This document shows positions 8,769 to 19,250 of a DNA stretch of 59,559 nucleotides, in pieces. The notes beneath the pieces were generated by a model that was given only the letters and a program-made list of their open reading frames with translations, did no database searches and was not told the DNA's origin. The stretch is from Vibrio splendidus 12E03 (GTDB lineage Bacteria; Pseudomonadota; Gammaproteobacteria; Enterobacterales; Vibrionaceae): assembly GCF_000272105.2 (NCBI RefSeq), contig NZ_AJZD02000066.1, positions 1 to 59,559 of the forward strand, written 5' to 3'. Position numbers and translations under genes: made by a program. Every line of letters starts with the position of its first letter. Position 1 is the stretch's first letter.

Positions 8769-9833
8769 CTAGCCTCGTTTATCGATGGTCGCTACCACAG
8801 ACAAACCAGGAAGCAATCTACCTTTCAATTCTTGCTGATCTGGAATGGTAATTTTCACCGGTACACGTTGAACGATTTTAGTAAAGTTACCGGTCGCGTT
8901 TTCTGGTGGCAGTAGCGCAAACTTGGCGCCAGTCGCAGGAGAGAAACTGTCTACCACGCCTTCAAGTGGTTGTCCCGGGAAGGCATCTAATTCAACTTCT
9001 ACGGATTGACCTTTATGAATGCCGCTTAACTGTGTCTCTTTGAAATTAGCTTCGATCCACACTTGGTTGTTTGGTACCAAACTCATAAGTGGCGCGCCGG
9101 CTTGAATCAACAGACCTTCTCGCACGCTGCGTTTGCCAATTACACCATCTGCTGGCGCGTAAACTTTGGTGTAATCAAGGTTAAGTTGTGCTTGATCTCT
9201 TTGTGCTTGAGCTTCAGTCACGGATGCGTTTGCTTGTTCGATTTCACTCGCAATCACGATTAGCTGATCATTACTTGCGACGAGGTTTGCTTTTGCTTCT
9301 TCAAGTTCTGCTTGGGTGACTTTTTGTTGTGCGACCATGCTGTCGACTTCATCTTGCGAAGCATAGTTACGCTTTAATAAGCTACGAGAACGCACGACTT
9401 GTTGGATTGCACGCTCGTATTCAGCTTGTGCGGAATCAACACGGCTCTCAGCTTGATTTATTTGGCTACGTTGTAACGTTTGTTGAGCGATAAGGTTGTG
9501 TACGCTTGATTGAACGACGCTTAAATGCGCATTCGCCTGAGCAAGTGCAGATTGGTAATCACGATCATCAATTTGAACCAGCAAGTCACCTTGTTTAACC
9601 GATTGGTTATCACTTACGTAAGACTTAACAATATAGCCAGACACCTTCGGGCTTATATTCGTGATGTCGCCTTGTAGGTAGGCATTGTCGGTAGATTCAA
9701 AGTATTGGCCATAGCCGTACCAATATCCCGCACCAGCAAGACCTAATGACAGCATGATCGCAGTAGCAATAAGCGGGGCTTTTTTACGTTTTTTTGTGCT
9801 TACTGATTGCGAAGCGTTGTTGTTCTCTGTCAT
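8769..9833 (-). CDS. HlyD/EmrA-type periplasmic membrane fusion protein
   Basis: A 354-residue adaptor with one N-terminal membrane anchor at about residues 18-40, then the lipoyl half-motif GDITNISPKVSGYIVKSYVS. A long alpha-helical hairpin at about residues 100-210 is rich in Gln/Ala heptads. The second lipoyl half (YAPADGVIGKRSVREG) and beta-barrel domain follow. It bridges the MFS pump and a TolC-like channel. First gene of the operon; the LysR gene lies divergently 128 bp away and is the obvious candidate regulator. Confidence 0.92.
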   Translation of the reverse strand: MTENNNASQSVSTKKRKKAPLIATAIMLSLGLAGAGYWYGYGQYFESTDNAYLQGDITNISPKVSGYIVKSYVSDNQSVKQGDLLVQIDDRDYQSALAQANAHLSVVQSSVHNLIAQQTLQRSQINQAESRVDSAQAEYERAIQQVVRSRSLLKRNYASQDEVDSMVAQQKVTQAELEEAKANLVASNDQLIVIASEIEQANASVTEAQAQRDQAQLNLDYTKVYAPADGVIGKRSVREGLLIQAGAPLMSLVPNNQVWIEANFKETQLSGIHKGQSVEVELDAFPGQPLEGVVDSFSPATGAKFALLPPENATGNFTKIVQRVPVKITIPDQQELKGRLLPGLSVVATIDKRG

Positions 9834-9961
9834 TTTTTATTTCTCATTTTGTTTTTATTTAGATGTAACGAATTGTAAATGAATTCGATTGATTGATAAG
9901 ATAGGAAAAAAGGGAAACACTGTTGCATTAATCTTACTAATAGGGCTTTGGGAGAAGTACG

Positions 9962-10864
9962 ATGGACTTAAATGCTGTGACTGTTTTTACACAAGTTGTT
10001 GATTGTGGGAGTTTCACGCACGCAGCTGAAGCATTGAATATGACCAAGTCGACCGTCAGCCGAAAGCTTGACGAGCTCGAGCAGCACCTAGGTGTGAGGT
10101 TGATCACTCGTTCGACACGAAGTTTAGTTTTAACGCCAGAGGGTGAGCGCTTTTATCAGTCGAGTATGCAGATGCAAGAGATCATGAACCAAGCTGAGTT
10201 AGAGGTTTCTGCCAATCAGGATTTGATCCGAGGGCAGTTGAATGTTGTGTTGCCTGTCGAATTGGGACATCAAGTATTACCCACATACATCCACAGTTTC
10301 CTAAAAGAGCACCCAAACGTGACTTTGAACTTAGAACTGTCGAATCGAGAAGTCGACATCATTGCGGAGGGGATCGATCTTTACGCGCAAATTGGTGAGC
10401 TGGTGGATTCGAGCTTGGTTTCTCGCTACCTCACAACATCGAAGCGTGTATTGGTAGCCAGCCCTGAGTATTTAGAACAGTTCGGTGAAATCTCTTCACC
10501 CGATAACCTTAAGCCTCCATTTAGGATGATTGAAGTGGTGAACAAGGCGGCACGTCTACCTAAGTGGCATTTGCAATTAGAAGGCGGTGAGTCGATTTTG
10601 ATCGATCTGCCGTGTCAGTTGCGAGTGAATACCATCACGGCATGCCTAACAGCGTGTGTGGATGGGCTCGGCTTGGCGGTGCTTCCTGAATTCATTTGTC
10701 GTGAGCACTTCAAGACAGGGAAGCTGATTCGTTTGTTACCTGAGTATGAGATGCCAGAAGTTTCAGTAAGCCTAGTGTATGCAGACAGACAGTTGATGCC
10801 GAAACGTAAAAAGGTCTTTATCGACTATCTACTGACTGCCTTTCAAAATAGGAAGCAAAAGTAA
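9962..10864 (+). CDS. LysR-family transcriptional regulator
   Basis: A 300-residue LysR protein with the N-terminal winged HTH (residues 1-60: FTHAAEALNMTKSTVSRKLDELEQHLGVRLITRSTRSLVLT) and a periplasmic-binding-like effector domain from about residue 90. It belongs to the short-branch DsdC/CrgA-like LysR group. Start ATG has GGGAGAAG upstream. It is divergent from the emrAB-type operon with a shared 128-bp promoter region, the classic arrangement for a LysR regulator and its target; effector unknown. Confidence 0.92.
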   Translation: MDLNAVTVFTQVVDCGSFTHAAEALNMTKSTVSRKLDELEQHLGVRLITRSTRSLVLTPEGERFYQSSMQMQEIMNQAELEVSANQDLIRGQLNVVLPVELGHQVLPTYIHSFLKEHPNVTLNLELSNREVDIIAEGIDLYAQIGELVDSSLVSRYLTTSKRVLVASPEYLEQFGEISSPDNLKPPFRMIEVVNKAARLPKWHLQLEGGESILIDLPCQLRVNTITACLTACVDGLGLAVLPEFICREHFKTGKLIRLLPEYEMPEVSVSLVYADRQLMPKRKKVFIDYLLTAFQNRKQK

Positions 10865-10936
10865 CGGGGATAACCTTAGCGGGTAAATAAGTGCTTAGGC
10901 TTCCTATTAATCGTTTTTGCCTAAACCGTATCGAAG

Positions 10937-13312
10937 CTAATGATAAGTTGACTGCCAATCGACGACTTGTCCATTCGCCAATATAGCTTTGACCGACAGG
11001 GCCGCAATATCAACGTTATCGTGACGAAAGGTCTTGTTGGAGAAGTTGGCAATGATCTTACTCCCGTCACTGAACTCGGTTTGTTGAACATCTCCGTTCT
11101 TATCTAACCAGTCGAAATCGACCAACTCTTTATCCCATAACTGTTCGTGCATCGGTTCAAAGCCATCTTGATAGCGTTTGAGTGCTTTGATCCTTGGACT
11201 TGAACTTGATAAAGCTTCATCTCTGGTCAAGTGAACCATCGGTGGTGTGTTGTACAGCATCGCGGTTAAGTCACGTTCTGCTTGTACATTAGTGAACTTA
11301 AGGCTGTCTGAGTGCCAATGGTGCGTATTGATTACTTCATCATGGAAAACGGCTTGGTATAACGGAATTCGATATTGTGGCGAAAACAGTAGCGACTTGT
11401 AGGGCTCTTTAACCTCGGCGGGTTTAAAGAAGAAGTCAGGCTTGTGGTCTGGGTACCAACGACCTAAGTAATAGGGAGATCGGCGGTTCCCTTTCATGTC
11501 TTTATCTGTCCAACCAAAACCAACCGTTTCTAAGCCGTGTGCAAACACGATGCCTTTTGTTGTTAGGCTGTTGCCGTCTTCAGACCCTAATACTAACGAT
11601 GGTTGCTCGCTTAGCCACTGCATTCGGTTGTTGAAGGCAGAAAGCATATCCGATTCGTTTGTATCGCCATTGACATTGCTGTTGCTATGACTCTTGCTAT
11701 GACTGTTTATAGAGCCGCTGTAATCTTCACGTGCCATGGCGGTTGCATCAACATCTAAGAACAAGCTGTTGAAGTTGCCGAATTTCATAATGTCTTGAGC
11801 GCGCTGCTTTACGTAATCTAAATGGCAATTCGGATTAAGATAGAATCCGTTACCTCGAAACCCTTTTTTTAGGCTGCCATCCGCTAGTTCAATGGCACAA
11901 CTTTGACGCATTGGCTCTGGTAATTGAGCGGTTAGCCAGTTGTCGTTCAGCTTCGCAGGAATGGCTGTGTTGTAGGAGTCATAGGTGCCGACCAGATATC
12001 CTGACTGTTTTGCCAGACCCACAGCGTTAGGTTGATAGAATGCTGGCATCCAATTATCAAATCCGAGCCAAAGTTTGCTTAAGCCTGCCTTATTTAGATT
12101 GGCGACCATATCTGAAGACAACGCTTGTCCCCAAGTGTCTGACGAGTTTAGTTAGGGGGAGGCGTGTTCAACCAACCAATTTTTCTTGTTCTGCGCTGCC
12201 ACGTATTGAGCTTTGATCGTATTGTTTTCGAGTGTCGGATTACCGATTGGAAATAACACCTGCAACGACTGGCTAATAGAGTCCAACAATAACTGTTTGT
12301 GGTACTGACTGAACCAATCTTTACCCTTGGAGAGTGATGAAAGCTCTCTTTTTGCTTCCTTGGAAACGTTGAGTTTAGAGCCCTTTAGATACCAGCTTTT
12401 CAATCCCCACCAGTCGCTTACATCTTGGACGCTTAGTGGATCTTTGCCAAACAAATAAACGTGGCTCGCGCCGATCAACTTACTTACATCTGGATTGCGC
12501 TTTTGCTTTGCTACAAGTGTTTCAGACTGGTCATTATTGATGCGCCAATCTCGGTATTGTTTGGCACCATCTAACCACGAGTCTCCGAGGGTAATACGAA
12601 CAATAAAAGGCTGTGACTGATTGAGCATCGTAAATTGGTGTGATGCCTTCATATCAATTTTGGTCTTTGTATTTGAGGAAGCATTAGAGGATGCATCTGA
12701 AAAGAGCAGTTGATTGTTGGTCGCATTAATCATCTGATAGCTAATGAAGTGGTCGTTCTGTTGTGCTGTCCAAAAAGGCATCTTTAGGTCTTGAGTGGTG
12801 TTGCTTCCAGAATGGTTGTCGACTAGATAACTACCCCAAAGCTTGTTATTTGTAGGTACACGCATGCCTTCGCTAAAAGGAAGAAATAGGGTCTGAGTTT
12901 GTTGTTCTGCTAGATCAAACCACGCCAACTCTACGGGCTGGTTACGTTTCACCTGTATATTTGAAGGGAAACTGAACTGAAAAGTGAGTTGTTCTTGATT
13001 TAGTTCTGCCTCAACTTTTATCCCACTGGGTACTAAGGTCCAAGTGGCGATTTTTTCTGAGTAAGCTTTATCGGAAAAGCCAATGACCAGATTGGTCGCT
13101 TTCTGTGGTTGGCTATCAACAGTGAGAACGCCGCTGTTAACGCTTAAGCCGTTCCAATCTATCTCTAAAGTATTCGATGAAATAGAGACGGTATTGTTGT
13201 TACTGGTGAGCGTTATTTGGCTCGCTTGTGCATTGGATGAAAACAGACAAGCTGTTGTTAGAGCCACAATGGCAAAAGTAAAAAGATTGAGTGGGTGACG
13301 TACGCTGAGCAT
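10937..13312 (-). pseudogene. Glycoside-hydrolase-like exported protein interrupted by one in-frame TAA
   Basis: Two frames (13312-12152 and 12121-10937) are in the same reading frame and separated only by TAA at 12154-12152. Reading through gives a continuous protein of about 790 residues with no frameshift. The N-terminus has a signal peptide (about 30 residues, cleavage near NAQA-S) followed by a beta-sandwich-like region. The C-terminal part has a TIM-barrel glycosidase look: WLGFDNW, YLVGTYDSYN, FLDVDAT, GSEDG. I place it tentatively near GH101/GH129-like clan enzymes with low certainty. It lies 103 bp downstream of the vxrC-like gene on the same strand. The downstream half has only TTG/ATG starts without good ribosome-binding sites. 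A real nonsense mutation, a sequencing error or readthrough are all possible. Confidence 0.65.
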
Positions 13313-13415
13313 ATTTAGATTCCGAAAAGGGTAAGTACGGTTATTACACCTAAGTAGTGCTAGTGCTTTGTCACCTATATGTCTCTATTTTCTGTTTGGC
13401 TTTAGTGGTGTTCCA

Positions 13416-14228
13416 TTAGAAAGGCACGGCGACGCGTTGCACATATTGGACTTCAATAGCGCCTTGGTATTCAAACATTTCAACCGAAGCACTCAGGTGC
13501 TTGGCTTTGGTTCCAAGTGGACCTTCTGAGGGAACGGGTGCTTGCGCTGTTTTGATTGGCAATTTGTAACCTAACAGGTTGTAGTTTTCATCAAACCATT
13601 GCCAGTTCACATTAGCGTCAGGGCAGTTGTCGATCACCTTTGGAGGCGAGAGCACGATATGTGGTTCGCTGAGTTTACTTTCGAGCGTCAGCCATCGATT
13701 ACTGTCATTTAAAGCGACAATAATAGGGTAGTGGTTTGAACCTATCCTTAGTTGATAAACACCAGATTCGGGTTTGATGAACATTTCATAGGTTTCAATC
13801 TCCTGGTACTCATTGTTGGAAGTGAGTTGCCCATCGAGAAGGATTTTACCTTTAGGCGATACCAAAGAAAGAGTTTGGGTTTCTAAGCCTTTGTTGAGTT
13901 GCTCGGCAGAGACTTTAATTTGATAACCGTGCGACGACAGGCCGTAGCGTCGAATGAAGCTAACTTGAATGTGATGTTTCGTCTCAGTGTCTTGTCTTAG
14001 TGAAGTTCCGCATTGAGTTTGGCTCAGTATCTCTTGTTTGACTGGCAGCCAAAGCTCACTATCGAGTGTTTGTTGAACGAGTGCGATTTGTAGCTCTTGC
14101 CATGCAACTTGAGGTTGACCATCAAGCAACGATTGATAGGTGTGCTGCAATGGCGTGTCAGTAAACCAAGCCGCATGACTTGCGAGCGGCAATGTGCAGA
14201 GCAGTGCGGTTAACGAAGTAACTTTCAT
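13416..14228 (-). CDS. DUF2861 family exported protein (VxrC-like)
   Basis: A 270-residue protein with an N-terminal signal peptide (cleavage near SHAAW), a short N-terminal helical region (TYQSLLDGQPQVAWQELQIALVQQ spans 29-52) and a beta-rich remainder. The match to DUF2861 and the position directly behind the VxrB-type regulator identify it with VxrC of the V. cholerae vxrABCDE operon. The start ATG shares one base with the stop of the regulator gene (TAATG), so the genes are coupled. Function of the family is not established; a periplasmic accessory role in envelope sensing is inference. Confidence 0.85.
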   Translation of the reverse strand: MKVTSLTALLCTLPLASHAAWFTDTPLQHTYQSLLDGQPQVAWQELQIALVQQTLDSELWLPVKQEILSQTQCGTSLRQDTETKHHIQVSFIRRYGLSSHGYQIKVSAEQLNKGLETQTLSLVSPKGKILLDGQLTSNNEYQEIETYEMFIKPESGVYQLRIGSNHYPIIVALNDSNRWLTLESKLSEPHIVLSPPKVIDNCPDANVNWQWFDENYNLLGYKLPIKTAQAPVPSEGPLGTKAKHLSASVEMFEYQGAIEVQYVQRVAVPF

Positions 14229-14875
14229 TATGATTCCCCAGCCAAGCGGTAACCAACGCCGCGATGTGTTTCTATATTCAATGTGGGCAGCTTCTGGCGT
14301 AAGCGCAGTATGTGATTATCAATAGTTCGAGTGCTAGGGAAAGCCTGATAACCCCAAATTTTGTTGAGTAACTCATCTCGGTGAAACACACGACTTTGGT
14401 TCTGAACAAACAAGACCAATAACTGGAACTCTTTAGGTTTTAACGTGATCGGGCTTTCATCCAAATAAGCGATTCGTTCAGAAAAGCGGACTTCAATGTT
14501 GGCGTAATTTAGTTGGCTCACCCCTAACGGACGAAGTTGGGTAATGACTCGAGCAAGCAATTCGTCGTTCGAAAATGGTTTAGTGACGTAATCTTTGGCA
14601 CCTGCCATTAAGCCTTCTACGCGTTGTTGGACTTCCACTTTAGCCGTTAACACAATCACTGGTAGGGCTTTGAGCAGTAACCAATTCGGCAAATGTCGCA
14701 AGCTGTCACCGTCTTCGAGTTGTCGATCCAGTATCACTAGATCGGCTCGGAACCATTGCTTACTGGCACTCTCTGAATCCTTCGCCCAAAGGCATTGGTA
14801 ACCATTGGACTCAAAGAAGCTGACGAGGCCTTGTCCAAGTAGATGGTCGTCTTCAATCAGCAGTAGGGTGTTCAT
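14228..14875 (-). CDS. vxrB: OmpR-family response regulator VxrB/WigR/VbrR type
   Basis: A 215-residue regulator: receiver domain (acidic pair D9/D10, phosphoacceptor D50, K99) and a C-terminal OmpR/PhoB winged helix (about 125-213, ending in THRGVGYRL). In V. cholerae VxrB (also called WigR) controls cell-wall stress repair, type VI secretion and biofilm genes, and in V. parahaemolyticus VbrR controls beta-lactamase expression. The identification rests on sequence type plus the kinase upstream and DUF2861 gene downstream. It overlaps the kinase gene by 23 bp. Confidence 0.88.
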   Translation of the reverse strand: MNTLLLIEDDHLLGQGLVSFFESNGYQCLWAKDSESASKQWFRADLVILDRQLEDGDSLRHLPNWLLLKALPVIVLTAKVEVQQRVEGLMAGAKDYVTKPFSNDELLARVITQLRPLGVSQLNYANIEVRFSERIAYLDESPITLKPKEFQLLVLFVQNQSRVFHRDELLNKIWGYQAFPSTRTIDNHILRLRQKLPTLNIETHRGVGYRLAGES

Positions 14876-16262
14876 AAGCTATTTCCAAAATACATCGGGT
14901 TGGGTTACGAAGAATAATGAGATGGCCATTCGCTTGTTTCATCAAGTGTTCGACAATAGTGAGGCCAATGCCCATGTTGTCTTGTCTGTGATTGATACTC
15001 GGTGTTGCTCGAGATAAAAACCGTTGCAGAAAAGAAGGGAAGTGCCCCTCGTCTTGTACCTCAATCGTCAGCTTGTCTCCGAGTTCGACCTTTACCAAAA
15101 CCTTACCTTTACCGTGTTGTTTGGCATTCTTGATTAGATTATCCAAGCAGATGGTTAGCCAGTAATAAGGCAGGTTAAGTTCGACTTCACGCGCTTCACA
15201 TTGATAAGAAATATTGTGCTTTTCACAGACATGATCGAGCCACTCTTCTAATGAAGCGTTTTGCTTCAACAAAGGTTCTGACTGATCCGAACTTAGATAC
15301 ACTTTACTGTTTTCGGTGAGCTGAGAGAGCCTTTGATAGTCAGATATTAAACGCCAAACCGCATTTTGAGTTTCATCAGAAAAGTCATCGTAGCGATTTC
15401 TAAACATTTCGACGGTTAGACCTAGGCTAGTAATGGGCGTGCGAAGTTCATGAGTAAGAAGCTGTAAAACGAACTGCCTCTCTTTTCGTTGTTTTGTTCT
15501 TAGGTATAAGACTCTACCGAGTCCGGAAAGCAACGTAAACAGCAATGTAAAGATCAACGTTTTCATGATCAGATTGTCATTGCTAGGTTCGCTTAAGCAG
15601 ACGTTGCTGTAACGAAAAGTGCAGGTTTCACCCGTCAAAGACACCTCTTGCTGCTCTGCAATAGGTTGCCAAACATTTAAGGGAATGGCTTTCCAGCCTT
15701 GTTCGCCACTTAACCAAAGCACATCGTCCTGTTGCCAAGCTCGGTACCCACTGAGCAGTGCTTCTCTGCCTTGAGCGGTTAGCGATTCTAGCTTGGTATA
15801 TAAAGGGTGCTGAGGGTTGGTAATACTCAAAAACGGGCGTATTTGCTCGCTTACGTCGGGGTAAACTGCCAAATAACGATCAGCAAAACTACCACCTGCA
15901 GGGTGTCGTTTGGAGTGTGCAGCAAACCAAATGGAATCCAATGCTTGTTGCTGACACAAAGCGAGCTCAAACTCGATGGCGTTATGTAATGAAGGATTAC
16001 TGTTTTCAATTGCTTGGCAGTGATCTTGTATTGACGCTAACGCTGCGATGTCGTCCCAACTGAATTGGTTGAAATCAGGATAGCGGCTACTTTCATGGAG
16101 TAGAACTTTCGGATATTGAGCCAACTCTTGTTGAGATACTAAGATTGGAGATGATTGCCAGCTCAGTTGATACAGAGTTTGCCACTTATCTTGCAAACTT
16201 TGGGCATTGGCTAGAGTTGGGAGCCAAAAGATCAAGCAAAGAGTCAATGTAAACCTGCGCAT
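14853..16262 (-). CDS. vxrA: Sensor histidine kinase VxrA/WigK/VbrK type
   Basis: A 469-residue membrane kinase: signal sequence/first helix (1-20), periplasmic sensor of about 210 residues, second membrane helix at about 232-254, and a HisKA domain with phosphoacceptor H271 in LLTHELRTP. The HATPase domain has an N box (LDNLIKNAKQHGKG) and a G2 box (NMGIGLTIVEHL). The sensor carries cysteines at 82, 103, 214 and 222, possibly disulphide-bonded. VbrK is described as a beta-lactam sensor and WigK as a cell-wall damage sensor in other vibrios. It heads an operon with vxrB, the DUF2861 gene and the glycosidase-like gene. Confidence 0.88.
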   Translation of the reverse strand: MRRFTLTLCLIFWLPTLANAQSLQDKWQTLYQLSWQSSPILVSQQELAQYPKVLLHESSRYPDFNQFSWDDIAALASIQDHCQAIENSNPSLHNAIEFELALCQQQALDSIWFAAHSKRHPAGGSFADRYLAVYPDVSEQIRPFLSITNPQHPLYTKLESLTAQGREALLSGYRAWQQDDVLWLSGEQGWKAIPLNVWQPIAEQQEVSLTGETCTFRYSNVCLSEPSNDNLIMKTLIFTLLFTLLSGLGRVLYLRTKQRKERQFVLQLLTHELRTPITSLGLTVEMFRNRYDDFSDETQNAVWRLISDYQRLSQLTENSKVYLSSDQSEPLLKQNASLEEWLDHVCEKHNISYQCEAREVELNLPYYWLTICLDNLIKNAKQHGKGKVLVKVELGDKLTIEVQDEGHFPSFLQRFLSRATPSINHRQDNMGIGLTIVEHLMKQANGHLIILRNPTRCILEIAYEHPTAD

Positions 16263-16505
16263 CCAATCATTCTCGTTAAAAGTCGTGGGGCGAGTCTAAA
16301 GAGTTTTGGGCATGATTTGTAACCTGAATGTCAACAAGTATTCTTTTAACAACAAATTGTCGTGTGGGTCATGCTTTTAAACAATAAAGTAAAAATGCAG
16401 TAAATATCATTTGTTTGAAATAAATTCGATAATTATGTACTTACTGTCATTATTGGGCGAATCGAGAGGACTATACTGGGCTCATACCTAATAAGAGGAA
16501 CCATT

Positions 16506-17039
16506 ATGAAACTCATCATCAAATCAGTATTGGCAATCAGTATTTTGGCTGCAAGCTCTGCTCAGGCGTTCGAATTAACCAGCAACGATATTCAAGAAGG
16601 TCACCCAATGGCGAAGACTTTTGAATACTCAAGTTGGGGTTGTGACGGCGATAACCTATCACCACAATTGATGTGGAAAGATGCACCAGCAGGAACCAAA
16701 AGCTTTGCAATCACGGCGTATGACCCAGATGCTCCGACTGAAAGTGGCTTCTGGCATTGGGTTGCGTTTGATATCCCTGCAACTGTGAACGAGCTACCTC
16801 GCGGTGTCGACATCTCTAAAGTCGGTGGCAAAGCAGGTCGCATTGATTACGGTACAGTTGGCTACGGTGGCGTTTGTCCTCCAGAAAAAGATGGTATGCA
16901 CCGTTACCAGTTCACGGTTTGGGCATTACCAACGGACAAACTTAACCTCGACGAAAATACGCCGTCGGCTGTGGTTGGATTCACGTTGAACAGCATGGCT
17001 TTAGACAAAGCTAAACTGACCGCAACTTATACACGTTAA
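16506..17039 (+). CDS. YbhB/YbcL-family (PEBP/Raf-kinase-inhibitor-like) exported protein
   Basis: A 177-residue protein with a signal peptide (cleavage near AQA-F at residue 21) and the phosphatidylethanolamine-binding fold motifs: DGDNLSPQLMW, AYDPDAPTESGFWHWVAFDI and GVCPPEKDGMHRYQFTVWAL. The DPDAP and GxHRY motifs form the ligand pocket in this family. Biological role in bacteria is poorly defined. RBS AGAGGA 6 nt before the ATG, and a TATACT hexamer at 16472-16477 could be its -10 element. The AraC gene follows 57 bp later and may be co-transcribed. Confidence 0.9.
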   Translation: MKLIIKSVLAISILAASSAQAFELTSNDIQEGHPMAKTFEYSSWGCDGDNLSPQLMWKDAPAGTKSFAITAYDPDAPTESGFWHWVAFDIPATVNELPRGVDISKVGGKAGRIDYGTVGYGGVCPPEKDGMHRYQFTVWALPTDKLNLDENTPSAVVGFTLNSMALDKAKLTATYTR

Positions 17040-17096
17040 TAGCTTATGTACGTTAAAGCTTATACACGTACATAATAATTAAATAAGGGGGGTGAG

Positions 17097-17894
17097 ATGA
17101 ATCATCAATATCAAGTGACGATCTTTCGTGCAGAGCAGTTACAAAAGCTGCGTAATGTGAGGATTCTATCCCCTAGTATCATTCAGATCATTACAGGCAG
17201 TAAGCGCCTGTTTTGGAAAGGTTCAGCGGCCGAACTCTCACACTCTGAGCTGCTGTTGTGTGAGGCATCAGCTTCACTAAGCTTTGAGAACATGCCCCAC
17301 AAAGGGCGCTTCTTGTCGCGAGTGTTCAGCTTTCAATTCCAACCTTCTCAGGCGATGCTTGATTTTAGTGAGGAACGTTCGAATGATCTGGGACTGCCTA
17401 CAGTAAAAGCGGATCGAAACTTACAAGACTCACTCAATGCTCTGTTTTCGTTTGATACACAGAGCATGAGCAAAGAGACTCAACAGTTTTGGTTACAGGG
17501 CTTGTACCAGCAATTGGCCGAAAAAGGGGTTTTGCATCAATTGTTTGCCAGTGCCAACGTCTCGTTTAGCCAAAAGCTCAGCCATTATCTTTCACATTCA
17601 CCAGATGAGAAGCATCGGCTAGAGTCGGTTGCGGAGCGTTTTGCGATGAGCCGAGCGACACTGATTCGAAAGCTCAAACTTGAGGGTATGCAATATCGAG
17701 AGGTACTGGCTGAAGTTCGCTTGAGTCACGCGCTTTATCTGATGCAAAACGGACAACAGAACGTGGCGATGTTGGCTCAGTCTTGCGGTTACCAATCGGA
17801 AGGGCGTTTTAGTCAGCGCTTTAAAGGCAAATTTGGTTTGTCGCCAAGTGAATACATCAAAACCGTCGTCAGCCATAGAGTCGAGAGCAAATAA
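17097..17894 (+). CDS. AraC-family transcriptional regulator
   Basis: A 265-residue regulator with a C-terminal AraC/XylS double HTH at about residues 170-258. Its first helix pair is LESVAERFAMSRATLIRKLK and the signature includes VAMLAQSCGYQSEGRFSQRFKGKFGLSPSEY. The N-terminal 150 residues form a ligand-sensing region without obvious cupin metal residues. Strong purine-rich RBS (GGGGGGTGAG) before the ATG. It may regulate the preceding PEBP gene or the convergent MFS gene; nothing in the sequence decides this. Confidence 0.9.
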   Translation: MNHQYQVTIFRAEQLQKLRNVRILSPSIIQIITGSKRLFWKGSAAELSHSELLLCEASASLSFENMPHKGRFLSRVFSFQFQPSQAMLDFSEERSNDLGLPTVKADRNLQDSLNALFSFDTQSMSKETQQFWLQGLYQQLAEKGVLHQLFASANVSFSQKLSHYLSHSPDEKHRLESVAERFAMSRATLIRKLKLEGMQYREVLAEVRLSHALYLMQNGQQNVAMLAQSCGYQSEGRFSQRFKGKFGLSPSEYIKTVVSHRVESK

Positions 17895-17923
17895 AGTCGC
17901 GATACCATAATCATTCTGTTTGC

Positions 17924-19117
17924 CTAAACGCTCACTTTCTTATCTCGTGCTGCCAGTGCCGCGAAAATCGTGCACGCAAAGGCAACAGATGCGATCAACA
18001 GAATAGGAACACTCCAAGAATCGGTTTGAGCATGAAGCTTACCCACCAACGTAGGACCAGTGGCTGCCAATGCATAACCGATTCCCTGAGCCATACCCGA
18101 CAATGATGCGGCTTGGCTGCTATTCGATGTACGTAAGCCAACAAAAGAGAGAGCGATAATAAACGTCGAGCAGTTGGTTAATCCAAACAGTCCCACCCAA
18201 AAGATCGCAAACTCAGGCAAATACAGAAGACCAATCAATCCAACAAATACACTCGATGCACACAGAGTGATGAGCCATTGTTGATTGTCACTTTTGGCTA
18301 ATAACGGCAGTAACAGCAGCCCCGGAACCATAGTCGAAAATTGAAGGAAACCGTAGATGTAGCCCGCGTCGATTTCGCTGTAGCCAAGATCGTTCAATAT
18401 CTGTGGCAACCAGCCAGCCAAAGAGTAGAAGGTAAATGAGTTAAGCCCAAGCGCTAACGTTACTTGCCACGCTACGCCGCTTTTAATCATCTGTTTCATC
18501 GGCAGAGGTTTGTCTTGTTGCTTGTTATTGTTGGCTGAAGATGAGCGTTTTCTGATTTTAGGCAACCAGATCATCAAAGCTAATATTGGGAATATTAGAT
18601 TCATTAACAGTGCTAATTGCCAACCCGTGATCGTAAATAAGGTTAGATTTGAAAACGGCACCATCAAACTTGAGCCTAACGTCGAACCGATGCCCATCGT
18701 AAAAATGTACAAAGAAGTAACGGTCGCAATACGAGTAGGGAAGCTAATTTTCACTACAACGGGCAACAACACGTTACCAATCGCGATACCAAGCCCGATC
18801 ATCACCGTGCCGATATACAAAGTTGGGATTAACCCAGCAGAGCGCAGTGTAATCCCGGACGTGATCAGAACTAAGCCTAATAGTAGGCTAGGCTCTAGAC
18901 CAATTCGTTGGGATATCTTGGTGACTAATGGTGAGAACAAGGCAAAAGTTAACAGTGGTAAAGCTGTTAAGAAGCCAGCAGCCGATGACGTAAGGTTGAG
19001 GCCTTCCATAACCTGAGAAAGTACAGGAGCCAAGCTCGTAAAAGGCCCACGAAGGTTAAGTGCTAGGAATAGAATCCCTAACATGACGAAAATGCTATTA
19101 CGAAGAGAGGCGCTCAT
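17924..19117 (-). CDS. CynX/NimT-type MFS transporter
   Basis: A 397-residue 12-helix major facilitator. The opening (LALNLRGPFTSLAPVL) and the TALPLLTFALFSPL / GLGIAIGNVLLPVVVK segments match the cyanate/nitroimidazole (CynX/NimT) group, whose substrates are small anions or drugs. It is convergent with the AraC gene (29 bp apart) and divergent from D-serine dehydratase, so a role in amino-acid-related transport can be suggested but not shown. Confidence 0.88.
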   Translation of the reverse strand: MSASLRNSIFVMLGILFLALNLRGPFTSLAPVLSQVMEGLNLTSSAAGFLTALPLLTFALFSPLVTKISQRIGLEPSLLLGLVLITSGITLRSAGLIPTLYIGTVMIGLGIAIGNVLLPVVVKISFPTRIATVTSLYIFTMGIGSTLGSSLMVPFSNLTLFTITGWQLALLMNLIFPILALMIWLPKIRKRSSSANNNKQQDKPLPMKQMIKSGVAWQVTLALGLNSFTFYSLAGWLPQILNDLGYSEIDAGYIYGFLQFSTMVPGLLLLPLLAKSDNQQWLITLCASSVFVGLIGLLYLPEFAIFWVGLFGLTNCSTFIIALSFVGLRTSNSSQAASLSGMAQGIGYALAATGPTLVGKLHAQTDSWSVPILLIASVAFACTIFAALAARDKKVSV

Positions 19118-19250
19118 AGGTTGTTCTACTGTTTGCTTATGAGAAGACAGGCTAGCCTACAGATCATTGAATGATTACACAAATACCGTTTAAATAGGTT
19201 TACTAATGATTGAACCTGCGCAGTACGCGCTTAGCCAGAAAAGGTCACCC

